Shown: positions 45,839 through 56,908 of the stretch, piece by piece
How the letters are laid out: every line of letters begins with the position of its first letter
How positions within the stretch are numbered: the stretch's first letter is position 1
Source: Tetradesmus obliquus
Lineage: Eukaryota > Chlorophyta > Chlorophyceae > Sphaeropleales > Scenedesmaceae
NCBI GenBank assembly: GCA_030272155.1
Contig: CP126201.1
Coordinates: forward strand, 2,702,501 to 2,766,500
Direction of reading: 5' to 3'
Length of the DNA: 64,000 nt
The notes under the pieces: model-generated
What the model saw: the letters and a program-made list of their open reading frames with translations, nothing else
Told to the model about the DNA's origin: nothing
Databases searched by the model: none
Position numbers and translations under genes: made by a program

Positions 45839-47591
45839 ATGCTGAGGGTAATTCAGCATCGGCTCAGCAGCATGCACGGCTTCTCGTCGCTTAGGGCACC
45901 CAGGCACCAGGCCCCCCACCCAAGTTCAGCAGCAGCAGCTAGTAAATGGAGGTTATACGCACGACTGTCCTCTGGGTATATGAAAGGAAACATCAATGGC
46001 AGGCCAATGAGTCCATACTACCAATCCAAGCCGGACTGGCCGCACTTGAGGTTGTCTCTGGCAGAAGTGCTCGACAACATCAGGCATGCGCTGCGAGGCA
46101 ACACCCGCTTGGAGAACAAGAACACCAGCGTAAGTGTTATATCAACGTTATGTAAAGGGCTGAGATGCTGGGATGCAGCGGCACGTCCAGCATGTGTAGT
46201 GCAGTGGAACCCTGTGCTATGCTACTGTTCCTGCAGGGAGCAAAGCAGCATGTTTGCATGCATGCACACTGTACATTGCAGCCTGGAGTTCCCTGTTTGT
46301 TCAAAGCATCAGAGCTGTGCCTTGCGCTAGGCCAATGCATGCGCCTGCAGCTGCCAGTTGTGTGCTTATTGCAGTGCGCTCTGTCTGCTGACTGCACCAG
46401 TCACGGCTCCTGCAAGCATGCTCAACAAGCACTGCACGTGCTGGCATGGTAGCCCTTATACCCTTAGCCTCAAGAGGCTATCATAAACCTTTGACTTTGC
46501 TTGCACAACATGTTGATCAACAGCCCAGCTTCTGTACAACATGCAGCAGGTCTCTCTGAGGAGTGCTAGAGGTCTTCAGTCCTTTCGTGTCGCGCTGCTT
46601 GACAAGCACGTCCCCCACCCAATCTTCAAATCACCCGAAATTGCGATTCATGCCAACCTCAAGGTGTTGTTTGCTTCGATGTGTTGCTTTGCGCAGGCCA
46701 TGGCGTTTGGCGTGGGCACGCACATGGGCTGTGAGGTCAGCTGGACATTCATCTGGAGGCCAGATGGCGCCTTCTACGAGGAGGTGCGCAGCAGCAGCAG
46801 CAGCAGCAGCAGCAGTATGTGCAGATGCAAGTGGTGCAGCAGCAAGGCCAGCAGCAGCAGCAGTCAGTGCAGCAGCGCCACCAGGAGTGGAAGAACATGC
46901 TGGGTTACATGGCCATGGTGCAGCCGTCACGGCATGAAAAGTTGCGGTCCTCTGCTATGTGTGTCCGTCAAGGCTCCTCGCAATTGATCTGGCACTGTTA
47001 ACACCAGCAGCTGGAGGTTGAGTTGAATTCCCCGCAACCCCACTGTGCATGTAACATGCAACGCAACATCCAACGCATGTTTAAACCTATGTATGTGTGC
47101 TGTGTGCAGGTCCGCAGCAGCCATCTGACATACAAGTGGGGCTTCGATGGCGGCAGTGACAGCCAGTGCTGGGAGGTGCGGCAGCAGCACAGATGCAGCA
47201 CAGCTGGTGTGCTCATGTTGCCCAGCTGGCTGCGGAGGCGCTTGTGTCACCCAGCTGGCTGCGGTTGTGCTCATGTGATACAGCTGGCTGCAGTGAACAG
47301 CTCAAGCACTGCTGGCTGCTGCAGCGCTCGCCATGCTTGGCTAGCTCTGTAGCACTGCTTGTGCACCACTGGTTGATGGAATGGGGATAATAGACAGTTT
47401 ACAAGGACGCTGCCAGCAAGCCTACTGACACGCTGCTGCTGCTGCTGCTGCTGCTGCTGCCGCCGCCGCCGCAGGTTGATCCCAGTGGCGTGTCAAAAGT
47501 GTTGGAGCGGGATGATCATGAGGCTTCACTGCTGGTGAGTGCCACAGCAGCAGCAGCGATGAGGCAGCAGCGGTTGCATTCACATCCGTTC

Positions 47592-47624
<33 letters not shown>

Positions 47625-48691
47625 CCGGCAGTTGCAGATGGTGCAGAGTGGCCACGTCATGCTGCAGGTGCCCAGAGAGCCTGTTGTCCAGCTGCAGCTC
47701 GCTTTGCTGCGTGCACTACCAGCACCTATTTGGTACCCGTGGGTGTTGCGAGATAGGGTCATGTTATGTTCGCGTATACGCAGCGCGTGCATGCACCTGG
47801 ACTAAACTGAAACCTTGCCACCTCGCTGCTGCTCGTCAGGGTGCACTGATTAAGGGTGGCGGCTGGCTGGTGCCTGAGCTGGCGGCGCAGCGGCTGGAGG
47901 TGGAGCTGGAAGGGGACAGCAGACACTGCAGCAGCCCCAAGCAGCTGTGGCGGCAGTACGTGGTGAGCACTAGCAGCAAGAGCTGTGGATACCACTGCAT
48001 AGCATGCATTGTAGCAGACAGCAGGCACTGCAGCAGCCCCAAGCAGCTGTGGCTGCAGTACGTGGTGAGCACTAGCAGCAAGAGCTGTGGATACCACTGC
48101 ATAGCATGCATTGTAGCAGACAGCAGGCACTGCAGCAGCCCCAAGCAGCTGTGGCGGCAGTACGTGGTGAGGCTCAGCAGCTGGCAGGGATGCAGCTGTG
48201 GAATGTCACTTTGCATCAGCTGAGCACGCTGGGGGGAAATGGGGCGGCTGGTTGAGGCTTTGTGTCTGCGCGGAGATGTGTCTTGGGTTATGTGCATGTG
48301 ATTGTTTGTGTTTGGGTCCATGTCTGGTGCATATCTGCCGTGCATGCGTGTGCGTATGTGCCTGACGTCTGCTTGTACTGTGCTCATGCTTATGCTGCCT
48401 GTCCTGCTGTGCCTGCAGCCTCACCTTGACATGCCACCAGTGGCAACAACCATCTCGGGCCCACAGCAGCAGCCACACGTAGCAGCAGCAGCAGCAGTCG
48501 GCGAACATGGCTGGCAGCAGCAGCAGCAGCAGCAGTGGGACTGCCAGCAAGGGGAGCAGCAGCTAGGGGTGCAGCTGCTCCAGCAGCAGCTGGCAGCAAA
48601 CCAGCAGCAGCAGCAGCAGCAACAGTGGCAGCCGCAGCAGCACTCACAACGCGCTGCTGCAGGACAGCAGCAGCAGCAGTGGCGAAACACT

Positions 48692-48724
<33 letters not shown>

Positions 48725-49425
48725 GCGCAGCCGGCGCCTGTTGTTGCTGCTGCCACGTACACAAGCGACACAGACACGGATGGGAATCTGTCGGACACGT
48801 TTTATGCTGAGGAGCATGACAAGACTCCGCCTGTGTTCATTGTGATCAAGCTGAAGGGAGGCAGGGTGAGTGCTGCACAGCTGGCGGCTCAGCTGTATCC
48901 AACCGACGCTTCACTGTTGTCATTGGTGTCCTTGACCATTGTTATGTCATTGTTTGATTGTGCTCAAGCTGAAGGGAGGCAGGGTGAGTGTGGTACAGCC
49001 TGCAGCTTCGCTGTGTCAGTGCTCAGGTGTCACTGTTCTTGTTGATGGCCGTCATCATTGTGTTCATTGCGCTCAAGCTCAAGGGAGGCAGTGTGATTGC
49101 AGCACAACTTGAGACGTGGCTCTGCTGGTGTGCTGCGATGCAATCGCCCTGTAGCAGCAACAGTAGCAACAGCAGCAGGACCTTCTTCAGTACCAGGATG
49201 AATTTGTCAAGCTGCAACTGCATGAACAGCAGCAGCAAGCAGCGCTGCGTGTGTAATGGGGTCAAGCCAGTCCCAGTGTCACACCTGCTCACCGAACCAC
49301 CACCATCAGGCATCGCTAGGTAGAATCGTAACGAAGGCTCTGCCTCGTGCCGCGTGGTGTCGCCAATCACATCTGCTGGAGCACATGCACAACTGTGTTG
49401 TCTATGCCTTGGGTGAGCTGCCCAG

Positions 49426-49467
<42 letters not shown>

Positions 49468-49551
49468 AGATGCTTGCACAGCTCGAGGTGGACGGCGCGC
49501 TGTGCCGCCAAAAGTGCCTGCTGGAACACATGCTCAGAGTGTGTTGCCCAA

Positions 49552-49605
<54 letters not shown>

Positions 49606-50063
49606 AGATGCTTGCGCGGCTTGAAGTGGACGGCGACACCTGGCAGGTGGTCAACGCCAACCACCCGCTGTGCAGCGAGACAGAAGTGTGGCGCTACAGC
49701 GGCTGGAACAACTGGCGCCCTGTCAGCGGCGGCTTCACCAGGCGCGGTGTGCCTGATGTGTTCTTTCCTCGTGAGGTGGAGCACGTGCTGTTCCCCGGCT
49801 GCTCTCACAAGTGAGTGATGTGGCGGAGGCCCTGTTTTGTTGAGGTGTGAGTGAGGTGAATTGAGTGGAGCGCATGCTGTTCCCTGGCTGCCGTCACAAG
49901 TGAGTGAGGCGCTCGTTTGTGTGAGTGAGGCGGCAAGGGTGCCGGGATCGCGGCCCTGTGGGCATTGCTTTGTTGCACCCTACGGCTGGCCAATGCGCGG
50001 TCAAGAGCGTGTCGAGAAAGGAGGTGGAGCATGTGCTGTTCCCTGGCTGCCCACTTACAGTTT

Positions 50064-50094
<31 letters not shown>

Positions 50095-53000
50095 GCTGCT
50101 GCAGGTACACCACGCTGGGCTGCAAGGTGCGCAGCGAGGACATCCACAAGGCCTACCAGCTGCCGGCATCACCCCCGGTGCCCATTGATGCACAGTACCT
50201 GGACATCTACTCGCAGCGCGTGCCGGTGCGTGCGAATCGCTAGCTTTCTCGAGCTTTTGGCCGTGCTTTGCACCCTTTGACGGGAATACATGCCGAAGAT
50301 AAGAGTACTCTGCATATGACCATGTCGCAGTGCGCGAGGTTAGCTCAGCCTCAAAAGACACCACTTGAAAGAAAAAGTTGACTGTGGTTACGGCCTGATG
50401 ACGTTTGCGCTAATGTAACGGGCCACCACAGGTCATGCACCAGCAGAGCGCCACCAGCGCAACTTGCGTCAAAGCAACACCACCTGAAAGTACTGACCTC
50501 TGCACACAATCTTTGCCTTCACAGGTGTGGCAGACCACCACAGGGCACCTGCTAGCCGAGTGCCACATCAACGGCAAGCGTGCCGGCTGGATGATCTTAG
50601 ACACGGGCGCCTCTGGCTTTGTGATCGAGCCGGGCGTGGCTGATCAGTACGAGCTGCCGACGTTCGGGGACCTGCGCATTGCAGGAGTGGCCGGCAAGGT
50701 GAGCAGGCTGGGGCTGTGTGTGTGACGCGGTGATTGCTTTGCTTGTTGCTGTGCGTCGTTAACTGTTTGGCTGTCTGAAATTGTGTTCTGGCTGTGAAGG
50801 ATGCTGCCAAAGAAATGCACCGGCTGGATTCTCCTGGACAAATGGGCATCTGGCTTTGTTATTGAACCGGGTGTAGCTGACCAAAAGGAGCTGCCGACGT
50901 TTGGGGACCTGTGCATTGCAGGAGTGGCGGGCAAGGTGAGCAGGCTGCTGCTGTGTGTGTGACGCGGTGATTGCTTTGCTTGTTGCTGTGCGTCATTCAA
51001 CTGGTTGGCTGTCTGGGATTGTGTTCTGGCTGTGAAAGATGCTGTGAAAGAAAAGCGTCGGCTGGATGTTCCTAGACACTGGGGCATGTGGCTTTGTGAT
51101 CGAGCCGGGGGTAGCGGACCAGTACGAGCTGCCAACATTCCGGGACCTGCGCATTGCAGGGGTGGCCGGCAAGGTGAGAACGCGGCGTGGTGTCTGGGTT
51201 TTGAAGCGGATGCACTTGTGTTATGTGGCTATGTGTTGTGTGACTACTTTTCCTCACTCATATGTTTTGCCGCAGATCAGGATGTGCCGTTTGATGCGCG
51301 CACCAGCTGCGCGTTTCTGGTACCAAACAACTGCTTCTACTGCATGTACTGCCGTACTGCCTTACTACTGCCTTGCTGCATTGCACTGCCGCAGATCAAG
51401 ACGCGCTTCAGGCGCGCCCTCCAGCTGTGCATTGGCCCGCTGCTGTCACTCAACCTGTGCTGATGCACCGTCATACTGCCGCTTGTACTGCTGCCGCAGA
51501 TCAAGACGCGCTTCAGGCGTGCGCGGCAGCTGTGCATTGCCTAGCTGCTGTTCTGCCAACCTGTGCTGATGTACCGCTGTACTGTACTGCCATAACTGCC
51601 GAAAACTGTTTTGCCTGCAGATCAAGACGCGCTTCAGGCGTGCGCGTCAGCTGCGCATCGGCCCGCTGCTGCTGAGTGACCCTGTGCTTATGGAGATGCG
51701 CGCGAGCAAGCTGGTGCAGGGCTTCCATGACAGGGTGGTGGGCATTGCAGGTGAGCAGGATGATTCTTTGGTGCCTTTGTTTTCGTCTTTGAGTGTCATG
51801 TATTATGCGCATCGCTGAGTGACTCCGTGGTCATGATGGGATGCGCGCCAGCAAGCTGGTGCAGGGCTTCCACGACTGCATGGTGGGCATTGCATGGTGG
51901 GCATTGCGGGTGAGCGGGATAATTCTTTATGCCTTTTGCTTTCCTTCTTTCTGTGAGTGTCCTGTATTATGCGCGTTGCTGAGTGATTGCGTGCTCATGG
52001 AGATGCGCGCGAGCAAGCTGGTGCAGGGCTTCCATGACAGGGTGGTGGGCATTGCGGGTGAGCGGGATAATATTGTATATGTCTTTGGTTTCTCGAACCA
52101 ACATATCTGCATCATCCCCGGTGCTGAGCAAAGTGGTGCACAGCTTTCATAATGCGGTGGTATGCATTAAGGGCAAGTTGCTGTGCGGGGTTGGTGACGC
52201 ATGCGTCGGCCTCACTGCTGACTCGTGCTCCCCTGCGGTCTGCTGCTGTGCATTCCTGCAGGCTATGACGTGTTCAGGCGCTGCCGCATGACGCTGCCCT
52301 GCCACAAGACACGCGAGGGCTTAGTCAAAGCCACCAGCTGCATGGGCAAAGTCAAGCCTCAAGGAGCCTACAACTACTCCTTCAATAACAGCCTCAACGG
52401 CACAGCGCAGCCGTGGCCACCCAGTGTAGCCACTGCACAGCAGCTTGCGGAGCTTCAGTCCGTGCAGCAGCAGCTGCTAGTGGCAAACAGTCCGTCACAC
52501 GTGCCTGCAGACGCTGCGGCGCCTGCTGCTGCGACGGCTGCGGTGTCGCCCACGCGCAGGCGCGGCAGGACTGCTGCCGCTGCTGTTGCTGCTGGCGCTG
52601 GCAGCGGTACAGCGAGCACCAGCAGCGTGCAGACGCGGCCGGCGGCAGCCGCCGCAGCAGCAGCAGAGCAGCAGCAAGGCAGCAGCAGCAGGTTTGTCAG
52701 CCGGCGGCGGCGCAGCAGGTCCGCCAGCTTAAGCACCTCAGCTACAGCAGTAGCTGCGCAGCCTGTTACAGCTGCTGATGTCAGCAGCAACAGCGACACG
52801 CCTCAGCAGCAGCAGCAGCAGCAGCAGGAGCTGCAGATGTTGCAGCCTGTGGAGGTGCCGGCTGTGCTGTATGCTCCGAATGCTGGCAAGCCCAACGAGC
52901 TGGTTGAGATGCTGCTGCAGCGGCCGCAGCTGATCAAGGATCCGCAGCAGCTGGAAGAGGGCTACATCTGGCAGCCGCTGGTCATGGTGAGCGCAGGACA

Positions 53001-55781
53001 GTGCGGCTGGTGTTTTGTTTTGTGTTTTATGCTCGGTGACATTGGCGATGCGCATGTCTGCTGGAGGATGGCTGCATCTGGCAGCCACTGGTCATGGTGG
53101 GCCAGGCCCTTGCTATGTTGTGATGGCAGTGCGGCTGGTGTTGTGTGGTGTATCTCGGGATGACAATGCCTGCTGGTTGAAGAGGGCTACATCTGGCAGC
53201 CGCTGGTGATGGTGAGCGAGACCCTTTTTGCAGTGTTGCTGATGTGGTGTTGGTGTGTGGCAAATGATGTTGTGGATGAGCATGGCGTGCACTTGGTGGC
53301 CGCTTGTGTCGTGAGGGTGTCATACACGACGCAAATGATGGTGGCGGCGAGGGCAAACAGGCCTTGTGAGAGGCTGTGCGGCGCTGGCCATAGTGGCAGG
53401 GCAGGCCGCAACTGATCAAGGGCCCGCAGCAGCTGGAGGATGGCTACATGTGGCAGCCGCTGGTCATGGTGAGCTGCATGATGCTGCAGCTGGTGTTTTG
53501 TTTTGTGTTTTATGCTGTGTGTTCTCGGCGATGCGCATGTCTGCTGGAGGATGGCTACATCTGGCAGCCGCTGGTCATGGTGAGCGCAGGACAGTGCGGC
53601 TGGTGTTTTGGTTTGTGTTTTATGCTCGGTGACATTGGCGATGCGCATGTCTGCTGGAGGATGGCTGCATCTGGCAGCCGCTGGTCATGGTGGGCCAGGC
53701 CCTTGCTATGTTGTGATGGCAGTGCGGCTGGTGTTGTGTGGTGGTGTATGTTTCAGGATGAGCATGTCTGCTGGTTGAAGAGGGCTACATCTGGCAGCCG
53801 CTGGTCATGGTGAGCGCGGTCCGTTTTGAATTGTTGCTGATGTGGTGGTGTTGTGGCAAATGATGTTGTAGATGCGGATGCCGTGCACTTGGTGGCCGCA
53901 TGTTTCGTGAGGGTGTCGTTTACGACGCAAATGATGCTGGCGGCAAAGGCAAACACGCCCTGTGGCAGGCTGTGCGGCGCTGGCCATGGTGAGAGGGCAG
54001 GCCGCAGCTGATTACAGATCAGCGACAGCTGGAGGAGGGCTACATCTGGCAGCCGCTGGTCATGGTGAGCGAGGCCCTTTTCTGCTTCAAATAAGGTCAT
54101 ATGTGACGTTGCTGGTGTGGTGTTAACGATCTTGGGGATGAGGGTAAAGTCTGCTTGGTGGCCGCGTGTGGCGTTGTTCACACGTCCAATTTTATCCAAA
54201 CTGTTGAGCGTCAAGATCCCGCTGTGCCGCCAGCCTGCCGCATATCGAGCTAGAGTTTGTGTCGCCAGGCACCGGCGCCCGCCACAGCAGCCTGTTCCTG
54301 GTTGACACGAATGCTGTCTGTTGTTACGTTCAAACTTTCAACCAAGTTTCCAAACTATTGAGTCGTTGAACTTCCCGCTGTGCCGCGCAGATCGCCAGCC
54401 TGCCGCACATCGAGCTGGAGTTTGTGTCACCGGGCACCGGCGCCCGCCACAGCAGCCTGTTCCTGGTGGACACGGGCGCAGGCGGCATGGTCCTTTCTAA
54501 ATTTCAATTTAAACCTTCACTCAAAACACTTCATCCTCACCTTCAAACCTTCCTGCTGAACTTTGCGTGTGCGCAGATTGCCAGCCGGCTGCACGTTGAG
54601 CACGAGTTTGTGTCGCCATCCCATCTTCTACAACTCAAAACACTTCATCCTCCCGCCAATTGTCCCGCTGCGCAGATCGCCAGCCTGCCGCACATCAAGC
54701 TGGAGTTTGTGTCACCAGGCACCGGCGCCCGCCACAGCAGCCTGTTCCTGGTGGATACTGGCGCAGGCGGCACGGAGGCCCAACTCAAACTTTCAAACCC
54801 TCCTTTCTGCGTGCGCAGATTGCCAGCCTGCCGCACATTGAGCACGATTTCATGTCACCATCCCATCCTGTGCAACTCAACACTTTATCCTCCTGCCAAT
54901 TGTCCCGCTGCGCAGATCGCCAGCCTGCCGCACATCGAGCTGGAGTTTGTGTCACCAGGCACCGGCGCCCGCCACAGCAGCCTGTTCCTGGTGGACACTG
55001 GCGCAGGCGGCACTGAAGTCATGTTCCACAGCAGGGCGGCACGCGAGCTGAAGCTGCTTCAAGACCAGCGGGCACTGTACGACGTGAGTTGCTGCTTGGA
55101 GGGATTGGTTGCATGCGTTGTGGCGCTGAGCAGGAGTCGTGTTCCACAGCGGGCGGCGCGCGAGCTGCAGCTGCTGCAGAACAAGCAATAATGGTGCCAC
55201 GTGTCCTTCAGCATGGATTGAGTCTGGCACACCAGATCATTGAGGCATCACCATACGTCAAAGATTCAGTCTCCTCCCATCCTAGGCTGGCTTATCTGTT
55301 GCTCACCCTCACCTCCTGCCGCTGCCCTTCACTTCTGCTGCCCTCGCCCACCCTCACCAACCACAAACCACAAACTTCAAACCACCAGCCGGCCTACGGC
55401 ACCACATACGTGTCAGGCGTGGATGATGGCAAGAGCACCTCCCACTCATCCCCGCAAGTTGCGGTGCAGTCCGGGAAGCTGCCAGAGATCATCATTCGGG
55501 GGCAGGCAGGCTCCAACCCACAGGCCTGTGGCTCTCTGGTGCTCAAAGATGTGGCAGCGCTGTATAGCAAGACTGGCGGGCTGGATATTAGTTTGTACTC
55601 GGCGGGCATGGTGTGCATTGATCTGCTGTCGAGGATGCAGGTGGTGCTGGACTACCCGAATAAGAGAATCGGGTGGAAGGTGCCTCCGCCGCCGCCGCCG
55701 TCGCAGCAGCAGCAGCAGCAGCAGGGTGTGGGAGCAGCGGCAGCGGTTGCTGCGGCCAGCAGCAGCAGCAGCAGCAGCTGA
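45839..55781 (+). CDS. Host protein with two retropepsin-like aspartyl-protease domains (algal plastid-type family)
   Basis: Multi-exon host gene, not a retroelement. Exons I can support: 45839-46129, 46529-46783, 47110-47175, 47475-47534, 47840-47962, 48419-48865, about 49170-49250, 49608-49810, 50105-50225, 50525-50698, 51621-51750, 52262-52986, 54916-55083, 55389-55781. Phases agree across these. Gln-led stretches near 46800-46960 and 47590-47757 may be further exons. The N-terminus is basic and Ser/Ala-rich, possibly a transit peptide. Blocks follow as in green-algal homologues: YKWGFDGGSDSQCWE, VDPSGVSKVLERDDHEASLL, WRYSGWNNW. The first protease motif is GWMILDTGASGFVIEPGVAD, followed by GIAGYDVFRRC. 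The second is SLFLVDTGAGGTEVMFHSRA, then GGLDISLYSAGMVCIDLL. Two DTG motifs in one chain suggest an internal pseudo-dimer; proteolytic activity is inference. Introns are the most echo-rich in the window. Confidence 0.75.
47917..48190 (+). repeat. Triplicated exon end at about 100-bp spacing
   Basis: The segment coding DSRHCSSPKQLWRQYV and the gtgagc donor is present at 47918 (true), 48016 and 48118. Copies are nearly identical and each has a usable donor. Confidence 0.9.
48837..49110 (+). repeat. Echoes of the IKLKGGR exon end
   Basis: The true end at 48865 is followed by degraded copies near 48947-49000 and 49052-49110 (KLKGGS), about 105-110 bp apart. The third lost the exact gtgag donor. 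Confidence 0.8.
49430..49640 (+). repeat. CTG tract plus exon head, duplicated
   Basis: (CTG)n ending in CAG followed by ATGCTTGC(A/G)C(A/G)GCT occurs at 49430-49492 and 49556-49640. The second leads into the true exon at 49608. The exon end (VEHVLFPGCSHK) is also echoed at 49862-49905 and 50022-50055. Confidence 0.87.
50525..51180 (+). repeat. Three copies of the first DTG protease exon at 238-bp spacing
   Basis: The GWM(I/F)LDTG segment starts at about 50584 (true), 50822 and 51060. Copies run through the exon end (DLRIAGVAGK) and its donor. Copy 2 reads DKWASG instead of DTGASG; copy 3 reads DTGACG. Only copy 1 has a clear acceptor and the full upstream exon part. Confidence 0.9.
51273..52060 (+). 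repeat. Echoes on both sides of the IKTRFRRA exon
   Basis: The exon head (ATCAAGACGCGCTTCAGGCG) with its cgcag acceptor occurs near 51276 (degenerate), 51394, 51500 and 51621 (true). The exon end (MRASKLVQGFHDRVVGIAG) with donor is echoed at 51839-51920 and 51998-52060. Confidence 0.88.
52950..54070 (+). repeat. Eight copies of the EEGYIWQPLVM exon end with donor
   Basis: Copies of ggctacatctggcagccgct lie at about 52960 (true), 53070, 53184, 53441, 53551, 53664, 53782 and 54038. Spacing is 110-118 bp, or about 256 bp where a unit seems lost. Most are followed by gtgagc. Confidence 0.9.
54220..55020 (+). repeat. Six copies of the second DTG exon head with acceptor
   Basis: The acceptor plus IASLPHIELEFVSPGTGARH code occurs near 54227, 54393, 54570, 54678, 54819 and 54917 (true). 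Three copies reach the DTGAGG motif; only the last continues to the full exon. Confidence 0.9.
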
Positions 55782-55874
55782 CATCAAGCACAGCAGCTGT
55801 CTTTAACTAGCTTTAAGGCACTTTCAGACGGCAGCGCTGCAGCATGGTGCAGGCTGCGGGTGCCAGCATAGCAG

Positions 55875-56183
55875 TCCGGGAAGCTGCCAGAGATCATCAT
55901 TCGGGGCCAGGCAGGCTCCAACCCACAGGCCTGTGGCTCTCTGGTGCTCAAGGATGTGGCTGCGCTGTTCAGTAAGACCGGCGGGCTGGATATTAGTTTG
56001 TACTCAGCCGGCATGGTGTGCATTGATCTGCTATCGAGGATGCAGGTGGTGCTGGACTACCCGAATAAGAAGATTGGGTGGAAGGTGCCGCCGCAGCAGC
56101 AGCACCAGCAGCAGGAGGGTGTGGGTGTGGGTGCAGCGGCAGCGGTTGCTGCAGCCAGCAGCAGCAGCAGCAACAGCTATTGA
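55875..56183 (+). CDS. Second copy of the terminal exon of the retropepsin-like gene
   Basis: The stretch coding SGKLPEIIIRGQAGSNPQAC through the C-terminal Ser-rich tail is duplicated: 55466-55781 within the first terminal exon, and 55875-56183 as a separate open segment preceded by atagcag, an AG acceptor in the same phase (0). It has its own stop. Differences are few (ALF for ALY, KKIGW for KRIGW, a different Gln/Pro tail). It lacks the preceding YGTTYVSGVDDGK part, so use as an alternative last exon would give a shorter protein. It may equally be an untranslated 3' duplicate. Confidence 0.6.
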   Translation, partial: SGKLPEIIIRGQAGSNPQACGSLVLKDVAALFSKTGGLDISLYSAGMVCIDLLSRMQVVLDYPNKKIGWKVPPQQQHQQQEGVGVGAAAAVAAASSSSSNSY

Positions 56184-56908
56184 CAAGCTCGGCAGTGTGT
56201 TCGCAGCTGTGAGGTGTTTGCAGTTGGCAGGTCCGCAACACATGGCAGGCTGCTGCTGGTATATCATAAGGCTCTTACATAGAGTCTGGGCAGTGCATAG
56301 CATGCATGTGCGTGCACCTGAACACGTGTTAGTGTGACCTGCTGCAGCTGCAGCAGATGACATGTGCTGCAATGGCGTGTGACATTGCATGTGTACAGTA
56401 TGCAGCTGATGACGCTGCTGTCGGTCTGATGTCCCGGTGTGATGTTTTCGCATCCAATGGGTAGGGCTTCGGCACTGCGAGACGCAGAAGCATAACTGTG
56501 GTTTGACTGCTCTGGTGACAAGTCACTACCCTACTAGAGGTCGCAAGCTTATTACATCTGGTAACCGTAACACGTGATTCGCCCAGTAACCTGCTACATA
56601 TGTGTTTGAAGGAGCTCAGCCTGTTATGGGGTGTGGGACGCTGCTGCTGATGCAATGCTACTGGACTAGCAGTGCAGCATTTGCTGGCTGCTGCTGTTGC
56701 AGGGCCTGGCCAGGACGCGTCAGCCAAGTTGCACGCCTTCAGAACAACAACAAGGTGCTGTTCGAACAGCAGGATGAATTCATCCTCACTCTCACTGTCG
56801 AGCCACGGCACCCTCCCAGCACGCTCATCTTGCGCGCCAGCGACGCACCCAGCAGCTGCTGCCGCTGCGCCGACACCAGGATCATTGGACAGAGAAAACC
56901 GCACATGC
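56184..56908. other. Convergent 3' region between retropepsin-like and SET genes
   Basis: No gene recognised. A TGTAA on the minus strand at 56552-56556 may end the SET transcript, about 353 nt past its stop. The exon edge coding the SET C-terminus (ARKMSVL) shows an echo at about 56815-56900. Confidence 0.45.

Noticed and set aside
46627-46937. Alternative Ala/Ser frame over retropepsin-like gene exon 2
   Set aside because: Frame shadow of the GVGTHMGCEVSWTF coding segment and the following CAG repeat.
50525-55781. Retropepsin-like DTG motifs read as an LTR retroelement
   Set aside because: No reverse transcriptase, integrase, gag or terminal repeats nearby. The motifs sit in a many-exon gene whose blocks match a host green-algal protein family.
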